NCBI RefSeq assembly: GCF_009906855.1
Contig: NZ_CP047650.1
Span: forward strand, 5,332,001 to 5,396,000
Source of the DNA: Xylophilus rhododendri
GTDB lineage: Bacteria > Pseudomonadota > Gammaproteobacteria > Burkholderiales > Burkholderiaceae_C
Direction of reading: 5' to 3'
DNA: 64,000 nt
Positions 40,382 to 48,740 of the stretch are shown here, piece by piece. The notes under the pieces were generated by a model. The model did no database searches and was not told the origin of the DNA. It was given only the letters and a program-made list of their open reading frames with translations. The stretch's first letter is position 1. Each line of letters begins with the position of its first letter. Position numbers and translations under genes: made by a program.

Positions 40382-42055
40382 TCAGGCGGTGGCAGCCAAC
40401 TGCGCCAGGTGCGCATGGATCTGCGCCACCGCGGCCGCGCCTTCGCCGATGGCGCCGCCCACCCGCTTGACCGAGCCGGAGCGCACATCGCCCACGGCGA
40501 ACACGCCCGGCACATTGGTCTCCAGCCCGCCCGGGGCCGGCTTGTCGCCGCCCGGGTCGACGCCGGTGCGCACGAAGCCGTGGTGGTCCACCGCCACGCC
40601 GCAGTCCTTCAGCCAGTCGGCCTCGGGTTCGGCGCCGACGAACAGGAAGAGGTTGCGCGCCGGGCAGTCGTGCTGCTGGCCGCTGCGCGAATCGCGCCAG
40701 GTGGCGCCGTCCAGGCCGGTGGCCGGCTCGCCGTGCAGGCCGACCAGCTCGGTATGGGGATGCAGCACGATGTTGGGCGAGGCCTCGATGCGGTCTATCA
40801 AATAGCGCGACATGCTGGCCGCCAGCGAAGGCCCGCGCACCAGCACATTGACCCGCGCCGCATGCTGCGACAGGAACACGGCGGCCTGCCCGGCCGAGTT
40901 GCCGCCGCCGACCAGCGCCACTTCCTGCTTGGCGCACATGCGTGCCTCGATGGCCGAGGCCCAGTACCACACGCCGCGGCCCTCGAACTCCGCCAGCCGC
41001 GGCACCCGGGGCCGGCGGTAGCGCGCGCCGCTGGCCACCACCACGGTGCGCGCGCGCAGCTGCCGGCCGTCGGACAGGCCCACCCGCAGCCCCTCGCCGG
41101 CCTCGATGCCGCTGCAGTCCAGCGATACCGCCTTGGCCGGGATCATCATCTCGGCGCCGAACTTCTGCGCCTGCACGAAGGCCCGCCCGGCCAGCGCGCC
41201 GCCGGAGATGCCGGTGGGGAAACCCAGGTAGTTCTCGATGCGTGCACTGGCTCCCGCCTGGCCGCCATAGCTGCGGCAGTCCAGCACCATCACCCGCAGC
41301 CCCTCGGATGCCGCATAGACGGCGGTGGCCAGCCCGGCCGGCCCGGCGCCCACCACGACGACATCGAACAGGCCGGCATGTTCGGAGCCGTCGATCATGC
41401 CGATGCAGCGCGCCAGCGCCTCCTCGCTCGGGTTGACCAGCACCGCCCCGTTGGGGCAGGCCACCAGCAGGCTGGCCTCGCCGTACTGCTGCAGCAGGGT
41501 GGCGGCATCCCGGTCGGTGGAGGAGTCCACCACGTGATAGGGATGGCCGTTGCGGCCCAGGAAATTCTGCAGCCGCAGCACGTCGGCCGAATCTGGCGGC
41601 CCCATCAGCACCGGGCCGCTGGCGCCGGCATCGATCAGCGCCACGCGGCGCAGGATCAGCGCCCGCACGATGCGTTCGCCCAGGTCGGCCTCGGCCACGA
41701 TCAGGGCGCGCAGCTGATCGGGCGGCACCAGCAGGGCTTCGACGTCCTCGTTGGCATGGCCGTCCACCAGGGCCGGCTGACCCGACAGCGTTCCGACCTC
41801 CGCCAGGAACTGCCCGGGCCCCTGCACCGCCACCGGCGTGATGCGGCCCAGGCCGTCGCGCTGGGTGATGGCCACCGTGCCGGCCAGCACCAGGTACAGG
41901 CCGGCGCCGGGTTCGCCGGCGGTGAACAGGCAGTCGCCGCGCCGGTAGTGGCGCAGTTCGCCGAAGCGCCGGACCCGCGCGGCGTCGGCGGCGTCCAGCG
42001 CCGGGAACATCTGGTGGTTTCGGGTTTCGACTTCGATCGGGTCAGGGGTGGCCAT
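40382..42055 (-). CDS. cyclic-nucleotide-binding / thioredoxin-reductase-like flavoprotein
   Basis: 557 residues. Residues about 15-130 form a cNMP-binding domain (FGELRHYRRGDCLFTAGEPG, GPGQFLAEVGTLSGQ). After a thioredoxin-like linker comes a TrxR-type FAD/NADPH domain: VVVVGAGPAGLATAVYA, GGQAGASARIENYLGFPTG, EVALVGGGNSAGQAAVFLS and GVFAVGDVRSGS. The redox CxxC of true thioredoxin reductases is absent; the corresponding region reads SAIEARMCAKQ, with a single Cys. It probably transfers electrons in response to a nucleotide or other ligand. It is convergent with the silk-like gene. Confidence 0.85.
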   Translation of the reverse strand: MATPDPIEVETRNHQMFPALDAADAARVRRFGELRHYRRGDCLFTAGEPGAGLYLVLAGTVAITQRDGLGRITPVAVQGPGQFLAEVGTLSGQPALVDGHANEDVEALLVPPDQLRALIVAEADLGERIVRALILRRVALIDAGASGPVLMGPPDSADVLRLQNFLGRNGHPYHVVDSSTDRDAATLLQQYGEASLLVACPNGAVLVNPSEEALARCIGMIDGSEHAGLFDVVVVGAGPAGLATAVYAASEGLRVMVLDCRSYGGQAGASARIENYLGFPTGISGGALAGRAFVQAQKFGAEMMIPAKAVSLDCSGIEAGEGLRVGLSDGRQLRARTVVVASGARYRRPRVPRLAEFEGRGVWYWASAIEARMCAKQEVALVGGGNSAGQAAVFLSQHAARVNVLVRGPSLAASMSRYLIDRIEASPNIVLHPHTELVGLHGEPATGLDGATWRDSRSGQQHDCPARNLFLFVGAEPEADWLKDCGVAVDHHGFVRTGVDPGGDKPAPGGLETNVPGVFAVGDVRSGSVKRVGGAIGEGAAAVAQIHAHLAQLAATA

Positions 42056-42081
42056 GGGTTCTCGGCCGCCGGGGCGACAGC

Positions 42082-42372
42082 TCAGGAGGATGGAGGGTCG
42101 CCGCATTCTGCTTGCGCGGGGGCGGACTGTGCTGCGCAATGCACCGTCAGGCCGTAAATCGCGAGCAGCCCGACCACATGGGCGATGGTCACGCCGGGCT
42201 CGCCCGATTCGATGCGGCCTATGGTCTGCACATGCACGCCGAGCCGCGCCGCGGCCTGCGCCTGGCCTTGTCCGGCGGCCAGCCGGGCCTGGCGGGCGGC
42301 GGCGCCCAGCGCCTGGATCGCGCGCAGCGCGTCCTCACCGATATCCGTGGAAATTCGTTTGCCTTGGGCCAT
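42082..42372 (-). CDS. XRE-family HTH regulator
   Basis: 96 residues. The HTH (about 25-75) reads RQARLAAGQGQAQAAARLGV, then HVQTIGRIESGEPGVTIAHV. It resembles antitoxin-like or small repressor XRE proteins (HipB-type spacing), but no HipA or toxin gene is beside it. It follows the ThDP enzyme gene by 21 bases on the same strand and could be part of that operon. Confidence 0.75.
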   Translation of the reverse strand: MAQGKRISTDIGEDALRAIQALGAAARQARLAAGQGQAQAAARLGVHVQTIGRIESGEPGVTIAHVVGLLAIYGLTVHCAAQSAPAQAECGDPPSS

Positions 42373-42393
42373 CGCCGGATTTTGCCTGCACCC

Positions 42394-43977
42394 TCAATCG
42401 AGCCAGGCCTCGATCAGCATCGGGCCCGATGTGGCATAGGAGCGTTCCAGGGCGGTGCACAGGCCTTCGGCATCGTCCACCCGCAGGGCCGGCACGCCGT
42501 GGCCCCTGGCGATCGCCACCCAGTCGGGGTCCGGCCGGTCCAGCCGCAGCAGGTCGCGGGCGCTGCGGCCGGCTTCGCCCGCACCCATGTTCTTCCACTC
42601 GCCCTGCAGGATGGCGTAGCTGCGGTTGGCGTAGATGACCACCGTCACGTCGCAGCCCTCGCGTGCCATGGTCCACAGCGCCTGGCTGGTGTAGAAGGCG
42701 CTGCCGTCGCCGACCAGGGCCAGCACCCGCCGTTCGGGGCAGGCGATGGAGGCGCCGAGTGCCACCGGCAGGCCGTAGCCGATCGAGCCGCCCATGTTGT
42801 TGATCCAGTCGTGCGGGCCGACGGCCACGCAGGCCTCGTAGGTCTGCAGCCGGCCGGTGGTGACCGCCTCGTCGACCACGATCGCATGGTCGGGCAGGGT
42901 GCTGGCGATGGCCTCCGCCACGGTCTGGTGGGCGAGGGCGCCTTGCGGTCGCTCAGGGCGTTGCCGGGGCTGGTCCGGTGCATCGGATTCGTCCACATCC
43001 AGGAAGGCGGCCAGCGCCTTCAGCGCCGCGAGCGGGTGCGTGCCTTCGGGCACCGGGTCCAGCACCTCGCAGCCGTCCTCGACCAGCATGCTGGGTTTGC
43101 CGGGATAGGCGAAGAAGGCCACCGGTGTAGGCGCGCCGATGCGCACCAGCGCCCGCACGCCCTGCATGAAGGCCAGGGCCTGGTCGATCGGATAGGGCAC
43201 ACGCGCCACCCGCGGTATGCCGGGGCCGCGCTGCATGCGGCTGTTGGAACTCTGGCCGGCCATGCGGCATTGCAGCGATCGGGCGATGGCGGCGGCCAGG
43301 CGGATGCCTTCGGCGTTCAGCGTGGCGCCGCCCAGCATCAGCATGCCGGCCGCGCCGTGCCGGCGCAGCAGGGCGGCAGCCGCGCGGATGCGGTCTTCAT
43401 CCACCGGCTGTTCCGCCGCGACGCGCGGCGCCGGCGCGGCCACGGCGCCCGGGCTGGGCGCGGACCATGCGGCATCGGCCGGCATCACCAGGGTGGCGAT
43501 GCGGCCCGGGCCGCCGCGGGTGGCCGCCACCGCCTCGGCCGTCCTGGCCGCCACTTCGTCGGCGCTCAGGGCCCGGCCCAGCCAGTGCGACACGGTGCGT
43601 GCCAGGCCGTCGAGGTCGGAGGTCAATGGCGCGTCGTACTCCAGGTGGTGCGTGGCATGGTCGCCCACGATGTTGAGCACCGGCGTCGCGGCCTTGCGCG
43701 CGTTGTGCAGGTTGGCGATGCCGTTGGCCAGGCCCGGTCCCAGGTGCAGCAGGGTGGCCGCGGGCTTGCCGCTCATGCGGGCATAGCCGTCGGCGGCGCC
43801 GGTGGCCACGCCTTCGAACAGGGCCAGGATGGAGCGCACGCCGGGGTGGCGGTCCAGCGCCGCCACCATGTGCATCTCGGAGGTTCCGGGGTTGGCGAAG
43901 CAGGTGTCCACGCCCTGCGAGAGGAGGGACTGCACCAGCAGGTCGGCGCCGGTCTGCGCGAATGTGGGCTCGGTCAT
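42394..43977 (-). CDS. acetolactate synthase-like ThDP-dependent enzyme
   Basis: 527 residues, typical for ThDP decarboxylases. The cofactor-activating Glu55 is in ALFEGVATGAADGYARM; the ThDP-Mg motif is GDGSAFYTSQALWTMAREG, then YANRSYA. The GTSEMHMVAAL start and GSIGYGLPVALGASIA middle fit acetolactate-synthase/benzoylformate-decarboxylase relatives. FAD residues of AHAS are not clear, so it may be a decarboxylase of a 2-keto acid. It lies 12 bases after an IclR regulator gene, in an operon with an M19-type hydrolase. Confidence 0.85.
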   Translation of the reverse strand: MTEPTFAQTGADLLVQSLLSQGVDTCFANPGTSEMHMVAALDRHPGVRSILALFEGVATGAADGYARMSGKPAATLLHLGPGLANGIANLHNARKAATPVLNIVGDHATHHLEYDAPLTSDLDGLARTVSHWLGRALSADEVAARTAEAVAATRGGPGRIATLVMPADAAWSAPSPGAVAAPAPRVAAEQPVDEDRIRAAAALLRRHGAAGMLMLGGATLNAEGIRLAAAIARSLQCRMAGQSSNSRMQRGPGIPRVARVPYPIDQALAFMQGVRALVRIGAPTPVAFFAYPGKPSMLVEDGCEVLDPVPEGTHPLAALKALAAFLDVDESDAPDQPRQRPERPQGALAHQTVAEAIASTLPDHAIVVDEAVTTGRLQTYEACVAVGPHDWINNMGGSIGYGLPVALGASIACPERRVLALVGDGSAFYTSQALWTMAREGCDVTVVIYANRSYAILQGEWKNMGAGEAGRSARDLLRLDRPDPDWVAIARGHGVPALRVDDAEGLCTALERSYATSGPMLIEAWLD

Positions 43978-43989
43978 GGAAGGCCTTGT

Positions 43990-44874
43990 TTAGTTTCGAT
44001 GCGTGCGCGGGCCGCTCACGGCGGCCAGCTTGCGGGAGATCTGGCGGGCGCACTGCAGCAGCGGCGGCAGCAGTTCCTGGCGCACCCGCTCCACCGTCCA
44101 GCGCGGAAAGGGCACGGCGATGTTGATGGCGCTGCGCACCTCGCCGTCATGGTCGGTCAGCGGCACGGCCAGCGAGATGTCGCCGATGAAGGCTTCCTGG
44201 TCGTTGATGACGAAGCCCTCGCGCCGGGCTGTCTCCAGCAGGGCCAGCAGGCCGGCCATGTCGGTCACCGTGTGTTCGGTCATGGCCTTGCGGCGGCCGG
44301 CCAGCACCGCGTGCACATCGTCCTTCGACATATTGGCCAGGATCGCCCGGCCAGCCGCGGTGCAGAAGGCGGGCAGGCGCGAGCCCACATGCAGGTCCAC
44401 GCTGACCGGATGCGAGCTGGGGTAGCGCAGCACGTAGACGATGTCGCGGCCCTCCAGCTCCATCAGGTTGACGGTCTCCCGGCAGGCCTGGTTGAGTTCC
44501 TGCAGGAAGGGCTCGGCGATCTCGCGCACGATGTCCACCTGCAGCACGCTGTGGCCGAACTCCAGCAGACGGGGCGAGAGCTGGTAGGCGCGTGTCTGCG
44601 CATGCTGGCGCAGGTAGCCCAGCTTGCAGAGCGTGTGGGTGAGGCGCTGCGCGGCGCTCTTGTCCAGCCCGGAGAGCTGGGCCAGTTCGCCCAGGCTCAA
44701 GGCCCGCTGGGCCGCGCTCATGCATTCGAGCAGGTGGAAGCATTTGCCGACCGAGAGGATGAACAGCCGGTCGCCGGCGAATTCGGCCAGCAGGTCCTGC
44801 GGTGCCTCGGCCTGCGGTTCTGCCGTTTCGGGTGCCGTCCCGGTTGCTGCAGCCTTGCCGGATCCTCGGCTCAT
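43990..44874 (-). CDS. IclR-family transcriptional regulator
   Basis: 294 residues with an Ala/Glu-rich N-terminal extension. The HTH (about 40-100) is FHLLECMSAAQRALSLGELA, then QLSGLDKSAAQRLTHTLCKL; the effector domain has VGSRLPAFCTAAGRAILANM and ISLAVPLTDHDGEVRSAINI. Its start overlaps the stop of the M19-type gene (ATGA, 44871-44874), so regulator and enzyme are coupled. Its likely site is the perfect 17-base palindrome at 45899-45915 in the divergent promoter. Confidence 0.92.
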   Translation of the reverse strand: MSRGSGKAAATGTAPETAEPQAEAPQDLLAEFAGDRLFILSVGKCFHLLECMSAAQRALSLGELAQLSGLDKSAAQRLTHTLCKLGYLRQHAQTRAYQLSPRLLEFGHSVLQVDIVREIAEPFLQELNQACRETVNLMELEGRDIVYVLRYPSSHPVSVDLHVGSRLPAFCTAAGRAILANMSKDDVHAVLAGRRKAMTEHTVTDMAGLLALLETARREGFVINDQEAFIGDISLAVPLTDHDGEVRSAINIAVPFPRWTVERVRQELLPPLLQCARQISRKLAAVSGPRTHRN

Positions 44875-45872
44875 GCCCAGGCCTGGCCGAAGGCGCGCAG
44901 GAAGTTGCCGCCGGCCACGCCATCGACCTCGCTTGCCGAGAAGCCGGCCTGCTCCAGCGCCTGCAGGATCAGCGGGAAATCGCGCGGCGTGGGCGTTTCC
45001 TGCGGATAGCGGCCGACCAGCTTGTTGCCGAAGGCATTGATGAACACGCCGGCCGGGCCGGGATAGTTGCGGCTCAGCTCCAGGATGCGGTCGACCTCGC
45101 CGACATCCTGCACGCAGGCGAAATCGGTGCCTATGCCCACATGCTCGATGCCCACCAGATCGGCGATGTAGCGCACATGCTTGATGAAGTTGGCCAGCGT
45201 CGGCGGCGACTGCGGATCGCCGTTCCAGTTGAGGAAGCCGTGGATGCTGGTGCCGATGACACCGCCGGTGCGCGCCACCGCGCGGATGGCCTCGTCGCTC
45301 TTGTTGCGCACCCGCGCATCGACCGCCTTGGCGTTGGCATGCGTGAGGAACACCGGCCGGCTGCTGAGTTCGCAGGTCTCCAGCACGGTGCGTTCGGAGC
45401 AATGGCTCAGGTCGATGGCGATGCCCAGGCGGTTGAACTCCTGCACCACCTTGCGGCCGAAGCCGGTGAGGCCGCCGTTGCGTTCCTCGCTGCAGCCGTC
45501 GGCCACGAAATTGGCCTCGTTGTAGGTGAGCTGCGCCACCCGCAGGCCCAGGGCGTGGAAGCCGGTGATGCGGTCCAGCGAGCCCTCCAGCGGCCAGGTG
45601 TTCTGCCAACCCATGATCAGGCCGGTCTTGCCCTCGGCTTGGGCGGCGGCGATGTCTTCGGCCTTCTCCACCAGCTTCCAGCCGGAGGCCGGATCGTGCG
45701 CGATGCGGCGCCAGCGGCTCATCGCATCGAAGGCCGACTGCGCGCCCTCCAGATAGGGCGCGACGGTGATGTTGGCCGCCGTCACCCCGCCGCTGCGCAG
45801 CGGCTCCGGGTTGCCGTCGGCGTGGAAGACCAGGCCATCGATCACGATTCTGGAGGATGGGTTCTGCGGCAT
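44871..45872 (-). CDS. M19-family (renal dipeptidase-like) metallohydrolase
   Basis: 333 residues with the dipeptidase barrel: GKTGLIMGWQNTWPLEGSLD, LRVAQLTYNEANFVADGC, GIAIDLSHCSERTV, VFLTHANAKA and HVGIGTDFACVQDV. The zinc ligands of the C-terminal half (His in DLSHC and THANA) are visible, but the first HxD pair of classic dipeptidases is replaced (IDGLVFHADGNPE), as in a subgroup of proteobacterial relatives. It may hydrolyse a small amide or dipeptide-like compound. First gene of the minus-strand IclR/ThDP-enzyme operon. Confidence 0.8.
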   Translation of the reverse strand: MPQNPSSRIVIDGLVFHADGNPEPLRSGGVTAANITVAPYLEGAQSAFDAMSRWRRIAHDPASGWKLVEKAEDIAAAQAEGKTGLIMGWQNTWPLEGSLDRITGFHALGLRVAQLTYNEANFVADGCSEERNGGLTGFGRKVVQEFNRLGIAIDLSHCSERTVLETCELSSRPVFLTHANAKAVDARVRNKSDEAIRAVARTGGVIGTSIHGFLNWNGDPQSPPTLANFIKHVRYIADLVGIEHVGIGTDFACVQDVGEVDRILELSRNYPGPAGVFINAFGNKLVGRYPQETPTPRDFPLILQALEQAGFSASEVDGVAGGNFLRAFGQAWA

Positions 45873-45898
45873 GCGGGGCTCCTGAAAATAGACAATCT

Positions 45899-45915
45899 AT
45901 ATTGCAATGCAATAT
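45899..45915. promoter_or_regulatory. perfect 17-base palindrome in the IclR-operon/Bug divergent promoter
   Basis: ATATTGCA (45899-45906), one central A, and TGCAATAT (45908-45915) are exact reverse complements. A second, weaker copy follows (ATTGCAGAACAATAT at 45920-45934). The 113-base gap lies between the M19/IclR operon and the Bug gene, making this the best operator candidate for the IclR protein. Confidence 0.55.
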
Positions 45916-45985
45916 GGCACATTGCAGAACAATATTATGTTGGCTATTCTCGATCGCACACAACGATTCTTTTCAGGGAGTAGTC

Positions 45986-46960
45986 ATGTTCAAGCGTTTC
46001 ACGGGATTGCTGGCCGCGGCCAGTCTGGTTCTGCTCAGCGGCGCGGCGCTGGCGGCGGATGTCTTTCCTTCCAGGACGGTGAATATCGTGGTCGCCTATC
46101 CGCCCGGCGGCAGCACCGACGTGGCGGCGCGGCTGCTGGCCCAGACCCTGGCCGCCAAGCTCGGCCAGCCCTTCGTGGTGGACAACCGCGCCGGTGCCGG
46201 CGGCATGATCGGCGCGGCCTACGTGGCGCATGCGGCGCCGGACGGCTACAGCCTGCTGTTCGGCTCCTCCGCCGAGCTCTCCCTCGCGCCGGTGGTCAAG
46301 AAGAACCTGCCGATCTCGGTGGAGCAAGACCTGCGCCCGGTCGCCATGGTGGCCAGCGTGCCCTTCGTGCTGGTGGCCAACAACAGCTTTCCGCCCAACA
46401 ACGTGACCGAGCTGATCGCCTATGCCAAGGCCCATCCCAACGAAGTGAATTTCTCCTCCTTCGGCAACGGCACTTCCAGCCATCTGGCCGGCGAGCTGCT
46501 GAACCTGCAGGCCGGCATGCACATGATGCATGTGCCCTACAAGGGCAGTTCGCCGTCGCTCACCGACCTGATGGGCGGCCAGATCCAGGTGAGTTTCGAC
46601 ACCATCACCGCGGTGATGCCGCTGATCCAGGCCGGCAAGATCAAGCCCCTGGGCATCGCCACGCTGGCGCGCTCGCCGCTGCTGCCCCATGTGCCGACGG
46701 TCTCCGAAAGCGGCATGCCCGGCTTCGTCGGCGGCACCTGGTTCGGCCTGATGGCGCCCAAGGCCACGCCCGATGCGGTGGTCGCCACCATGACCCGCGA
46801 AGTCACCGCCGCCCTGAAGACCGGCAAGCTCGCCAACGAACTGATCGCCCGCGGGCTGGATCCGGCGCCGCGACCGGCCGGCGAACTCAACGACTTCATG
46901 AAGTCCGAGACCGCAAAATGGAAGCGTGTGGTGGATGCCATCGGCCTGCAGCCCGAGTGA
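45986..46960 (+). CDS. Bug/TctC-family periplasmic solute-binding protein (6)
   Basis: 324 residues with a Sec signal (MFKRFTGLLAAASLVLLSG, ending ALAADV). Mature motifs are FPSRTVNIVVAYPPGGSTDV, VDNRAGAGGMIGAAYVAHA and HVPYKGSSPSLTDLMGG. An AGGGAG ribosome site precedes the ATG. It is divergent from the M19/IclR operon and followed by a DadA-like oxidoreductase, suggesting that the three units handle one imported amino compound. Confidence 0.92.
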   Translation: MFKRFTGLLAAASLVLLSGAALAADVFPSRTVNIVVAYPPGGSTDVAARLLAQTLAAKLGQPFVVDNRAGAGGMIGAAYVAHAAPDGYSLLFGSSAELSLAPVVKKNLPISVEQDLRPVAMVASVPFVLVANNSFPPNNVTELIAYAKAHPNEVNFSSFGNGTSSHLAGELLNLQAGMHMMHVPYKGSSPSLTDLMGGQIQVSFDTITAVMPLIQAGKIKPLGIATLARSPLLPHVPTVSESGMPGFVGGTWFGLMAPKATPDAVVATMTREVTAALKTGKLANELIARGLDPAPRPAGELNDFMKSETAKWKRVVDAIGLQPE

Positions 46961-46991
46961 GCCCCGAGCGGCGAAAGATAGAACCAGAAAG

Positions 46992-48248
46992 ATGAGACAA
47001 ACTGAAATGCGCACTGCCCTGGTGGTAGGCGCCGGCATCGTGGGCCTGACCGTGGCCAAGGCCCTGATGGATGGCGGACATGCGGTGCGCCTGGTGGATC
47101 CGTCCGCACCCGGCAGCGGGTGTTCCTCGGGCAATTCGGGCGCGCTGTCGTCCGGCTCGGTGGCGCCGCTGGCCATGCCCGGCCTGCTGCGCAGCACGCT
47201 GCCGATGCTGCTCGACCCGGCCGGCCCCCTGTATGTGCCGCTGCGCTACTGGCCTCGCGCCGCATCCTGGCTGTGGCAGTTCGGCCGCGCCGCGCAACCC
47301 CGGCGGGTGGCGGCGATCGCCGATGCCCTGCATGCCCTGCTCAGGGGTTCGGTCGATCACCATGCGGCGCTGGCACGCGAGGTCGGCTGCGCGGAACTGG
47401 TGCGGCGCACCGGGCAACTGCATCTTTATCCCGATGCACAAGCCGTGGGCAAGGACGCTGCCGGCTGGGCACTCAAGCAATCCCACGGCCTGCGGCTGGA
47501 GGCGCTCGATGCCGGCGCCATCGCCGAGCTGGAGCCCGCGGTGGACAACCGGGCCTACACCGCCGGCTATTACCTGCCCGACGAGGGCAGCGTGAGCGAT
47601 CCGCTGCGCTACTGCCAGGCGATCGCCGCCTGGCTGCGCCAGCAGGGCGCCGTTTTCGAAACCGCCCGCATCGACCGGTTGCAGCGCCTGCCCCGGGGCT
47701 GGCAAGCCTCGGCCGGCGAGCGCGGCTGGTCGGCCGACCATGTGGTGATCTGCGCTGGCGCATGGTCCGCCGAGCTGCTGCGGACACTGCAGATCAAGGC
47801 CCCCCTTCAGACCCAGCGCGGCTACCACCTGCAGTACCCGGAGATCGACGGGCTGCTGTCGCGTGTCGTGGTGCTGGCCGACCGCAAGGTCTTCATCAAT
47901 CCGATGCTGGGCGGGCTGCGCGTCGGCGGCACGGTGGAGATCGATGCGCTGGACGAGCCGCCCCATCTCGAAAGAGCCCGGCGCCTGGAGCAGCATCTGC
48001 AGGCCGGCCTGCGGGTGCCGCTGAAGCTGGGCCAGCCCAGCAGCTGGATGGGCCACCGGCCCTGCATGCCCGATTCGATGCCGGTGATCGGCGAGGTGCC
48101 CGGCCGGGCGGGGCTGTGGTGCGCCTTCGGCCATGGCCACCTGGGGCTGACGGGATCGGTCAATACCGCGAGATGGATCGCCGACGCCGTGGCCGGCAAG
48201 CCGCTGGATGCGGCGGCGCGGCATTTCTCGGTCGCGCGCTTCGCCTGA
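46992..48248 (+). CDS. DadA-like FAD-dependent amino-acid dehydrogenase
   Basis: 418 residues. The FAD motif TALVVGAGIVGLTVAKALMD is followed by DPSAPGSGCSSGNSGALSSG, as in DadA-type D-amino-acid dehydrogenases, and the C-terminal HRPCMPDSMPVIGEVPGRAG, then FGHGHLGLTGS, closes the FAD site. These membrane-associated enzymes oxidise D-amino acids to keto acids and pass electrons to the respiratory chain. It lies 31 bases after the Bug gene. The ATG at 46992 was preferred; 47007 is an alternative. Confidence 0.88.
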   Translation: MRQTEMRTALVVGAGIVGLTVAKALMDGGHAVRLVDPSAPGSGCSSGNSGALSSGSVAPLAMPGLLRSTLPMLLDPAGPLYVPLRYWPRAASWLWQFGRAAQPRRVAAIADALHALLRGSVDHHAALAREVGCAELVRRTGQLHLYPDAQAVGKDAAGWALKQSHGLRLEALDAGAIAELEPAVDNRAYTAGYYLPDEGSVSDPLRYCQAIAAWLRQQGAVFETARIDRLQRLPRGWQASAGERGWSADHVVICAGAWSAELLRTLQIKAPLQTQRGYHLQYPEIDGLLSRVVVLADRKVFINPMLGGLRVGGTVEIDALDEPPHLERARRLEQHLQAGLRVPLKLGQPSSWMGHRPCMPDSMPVIGEVPGRAGLWCAFGHGHLGLTGSVNTARWIADAVAGKPLDAAARHFSVARFA

Positions 48249-48272
48249 GGCGCGCGGCCGCCTTCGGCGCTT

Positions 48273-48563
48273 TCAGAGGCCTTCGATGATGCGGATCTCG
48301 CGGTCCGCGCCGTCGCCCAGGGCGCGCAGCGCTTCCTGATAGGCCGGGCTGTCGTGGGCCGCGACGGCCTGCTCGACGCTGTCGAATTCCAGCAGCACGG
48401 TGCGCTGCACCAGGCCCAGCTCGAACACCTTGGCGGGTTCGCCGCGGGCGAGGAAACGTCCGCCGTTGCTCGTCAGGGCCGGACCGGCCAGCTTGGCGTA
48501 GGCGGCCATCTTCTCCGGGTCCTTGACTGCTCGGTATGCGCTGATCCAGTAGGCTTTCGACAT
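48273..48563 (-). CDS. DUF1330-family protein
   Basis: 96 residues: MSKAYWISAYRAVKDPEKMA, then LAGPALTSNGGRFLARGEPA, with FELGLVQRTVLLEFDSVEQA near the end, the typical ferredoxin-like alpha/beta fold of DUF1330. Members often sit next to catabolic genes as small dimeric proteins. It is convergent with the DadA-like gene. Function unknown. Confidence 0.85.
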   Translation of the reverse strand: MSKAYWISAYRAVKDPEKMAAYAKLAGPALTSNGGRFLARGEPAKVFELGLVQRTVLLEFDSVEQAVAAHDSPAYQEALRALGDGADREIRIIEGL

Positions 48564-48740
48564 GGTTTCAATCGTCTCGCTGTGAGGGTTTGAGAGGCTC
48601 TGTGAGGTGAGCCGACATTATGGGTGGGGTGTCCGGCGCATCGAACGGACTTGTTCGGGTCATGGCCCTTACACAAGGTATCGGCAGACTGTGGTGTGTA
48701 ACTGAACCGATACCGAAGTCCTCCGCATATACCCTCGACC
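48564..48740. other. intergenic region upstream of PHP lipoprotein
   Basis: 177 bases between divergent genes (DUF1330 minus, PHP lipoprotein plus). It is somewhat AT-richer near 48640-48730 and must hold promoters. I see no clear repeat or operator. Confidence 0.4.

Noticed and set aside
42082..42372. HipB-type antitoxin with a HipA toxin
   Set aside because: The HTH gene is present but neither neighbour is HipA-like; one is a ThDP enzyme, the other a flavoprotein.
42112..45009. 965-residue plus-strand open frame across the ThDP enzyme and IclR genes
   Set aside because: Covers three well-supported minus-strand genes and shows the same shadow composition.
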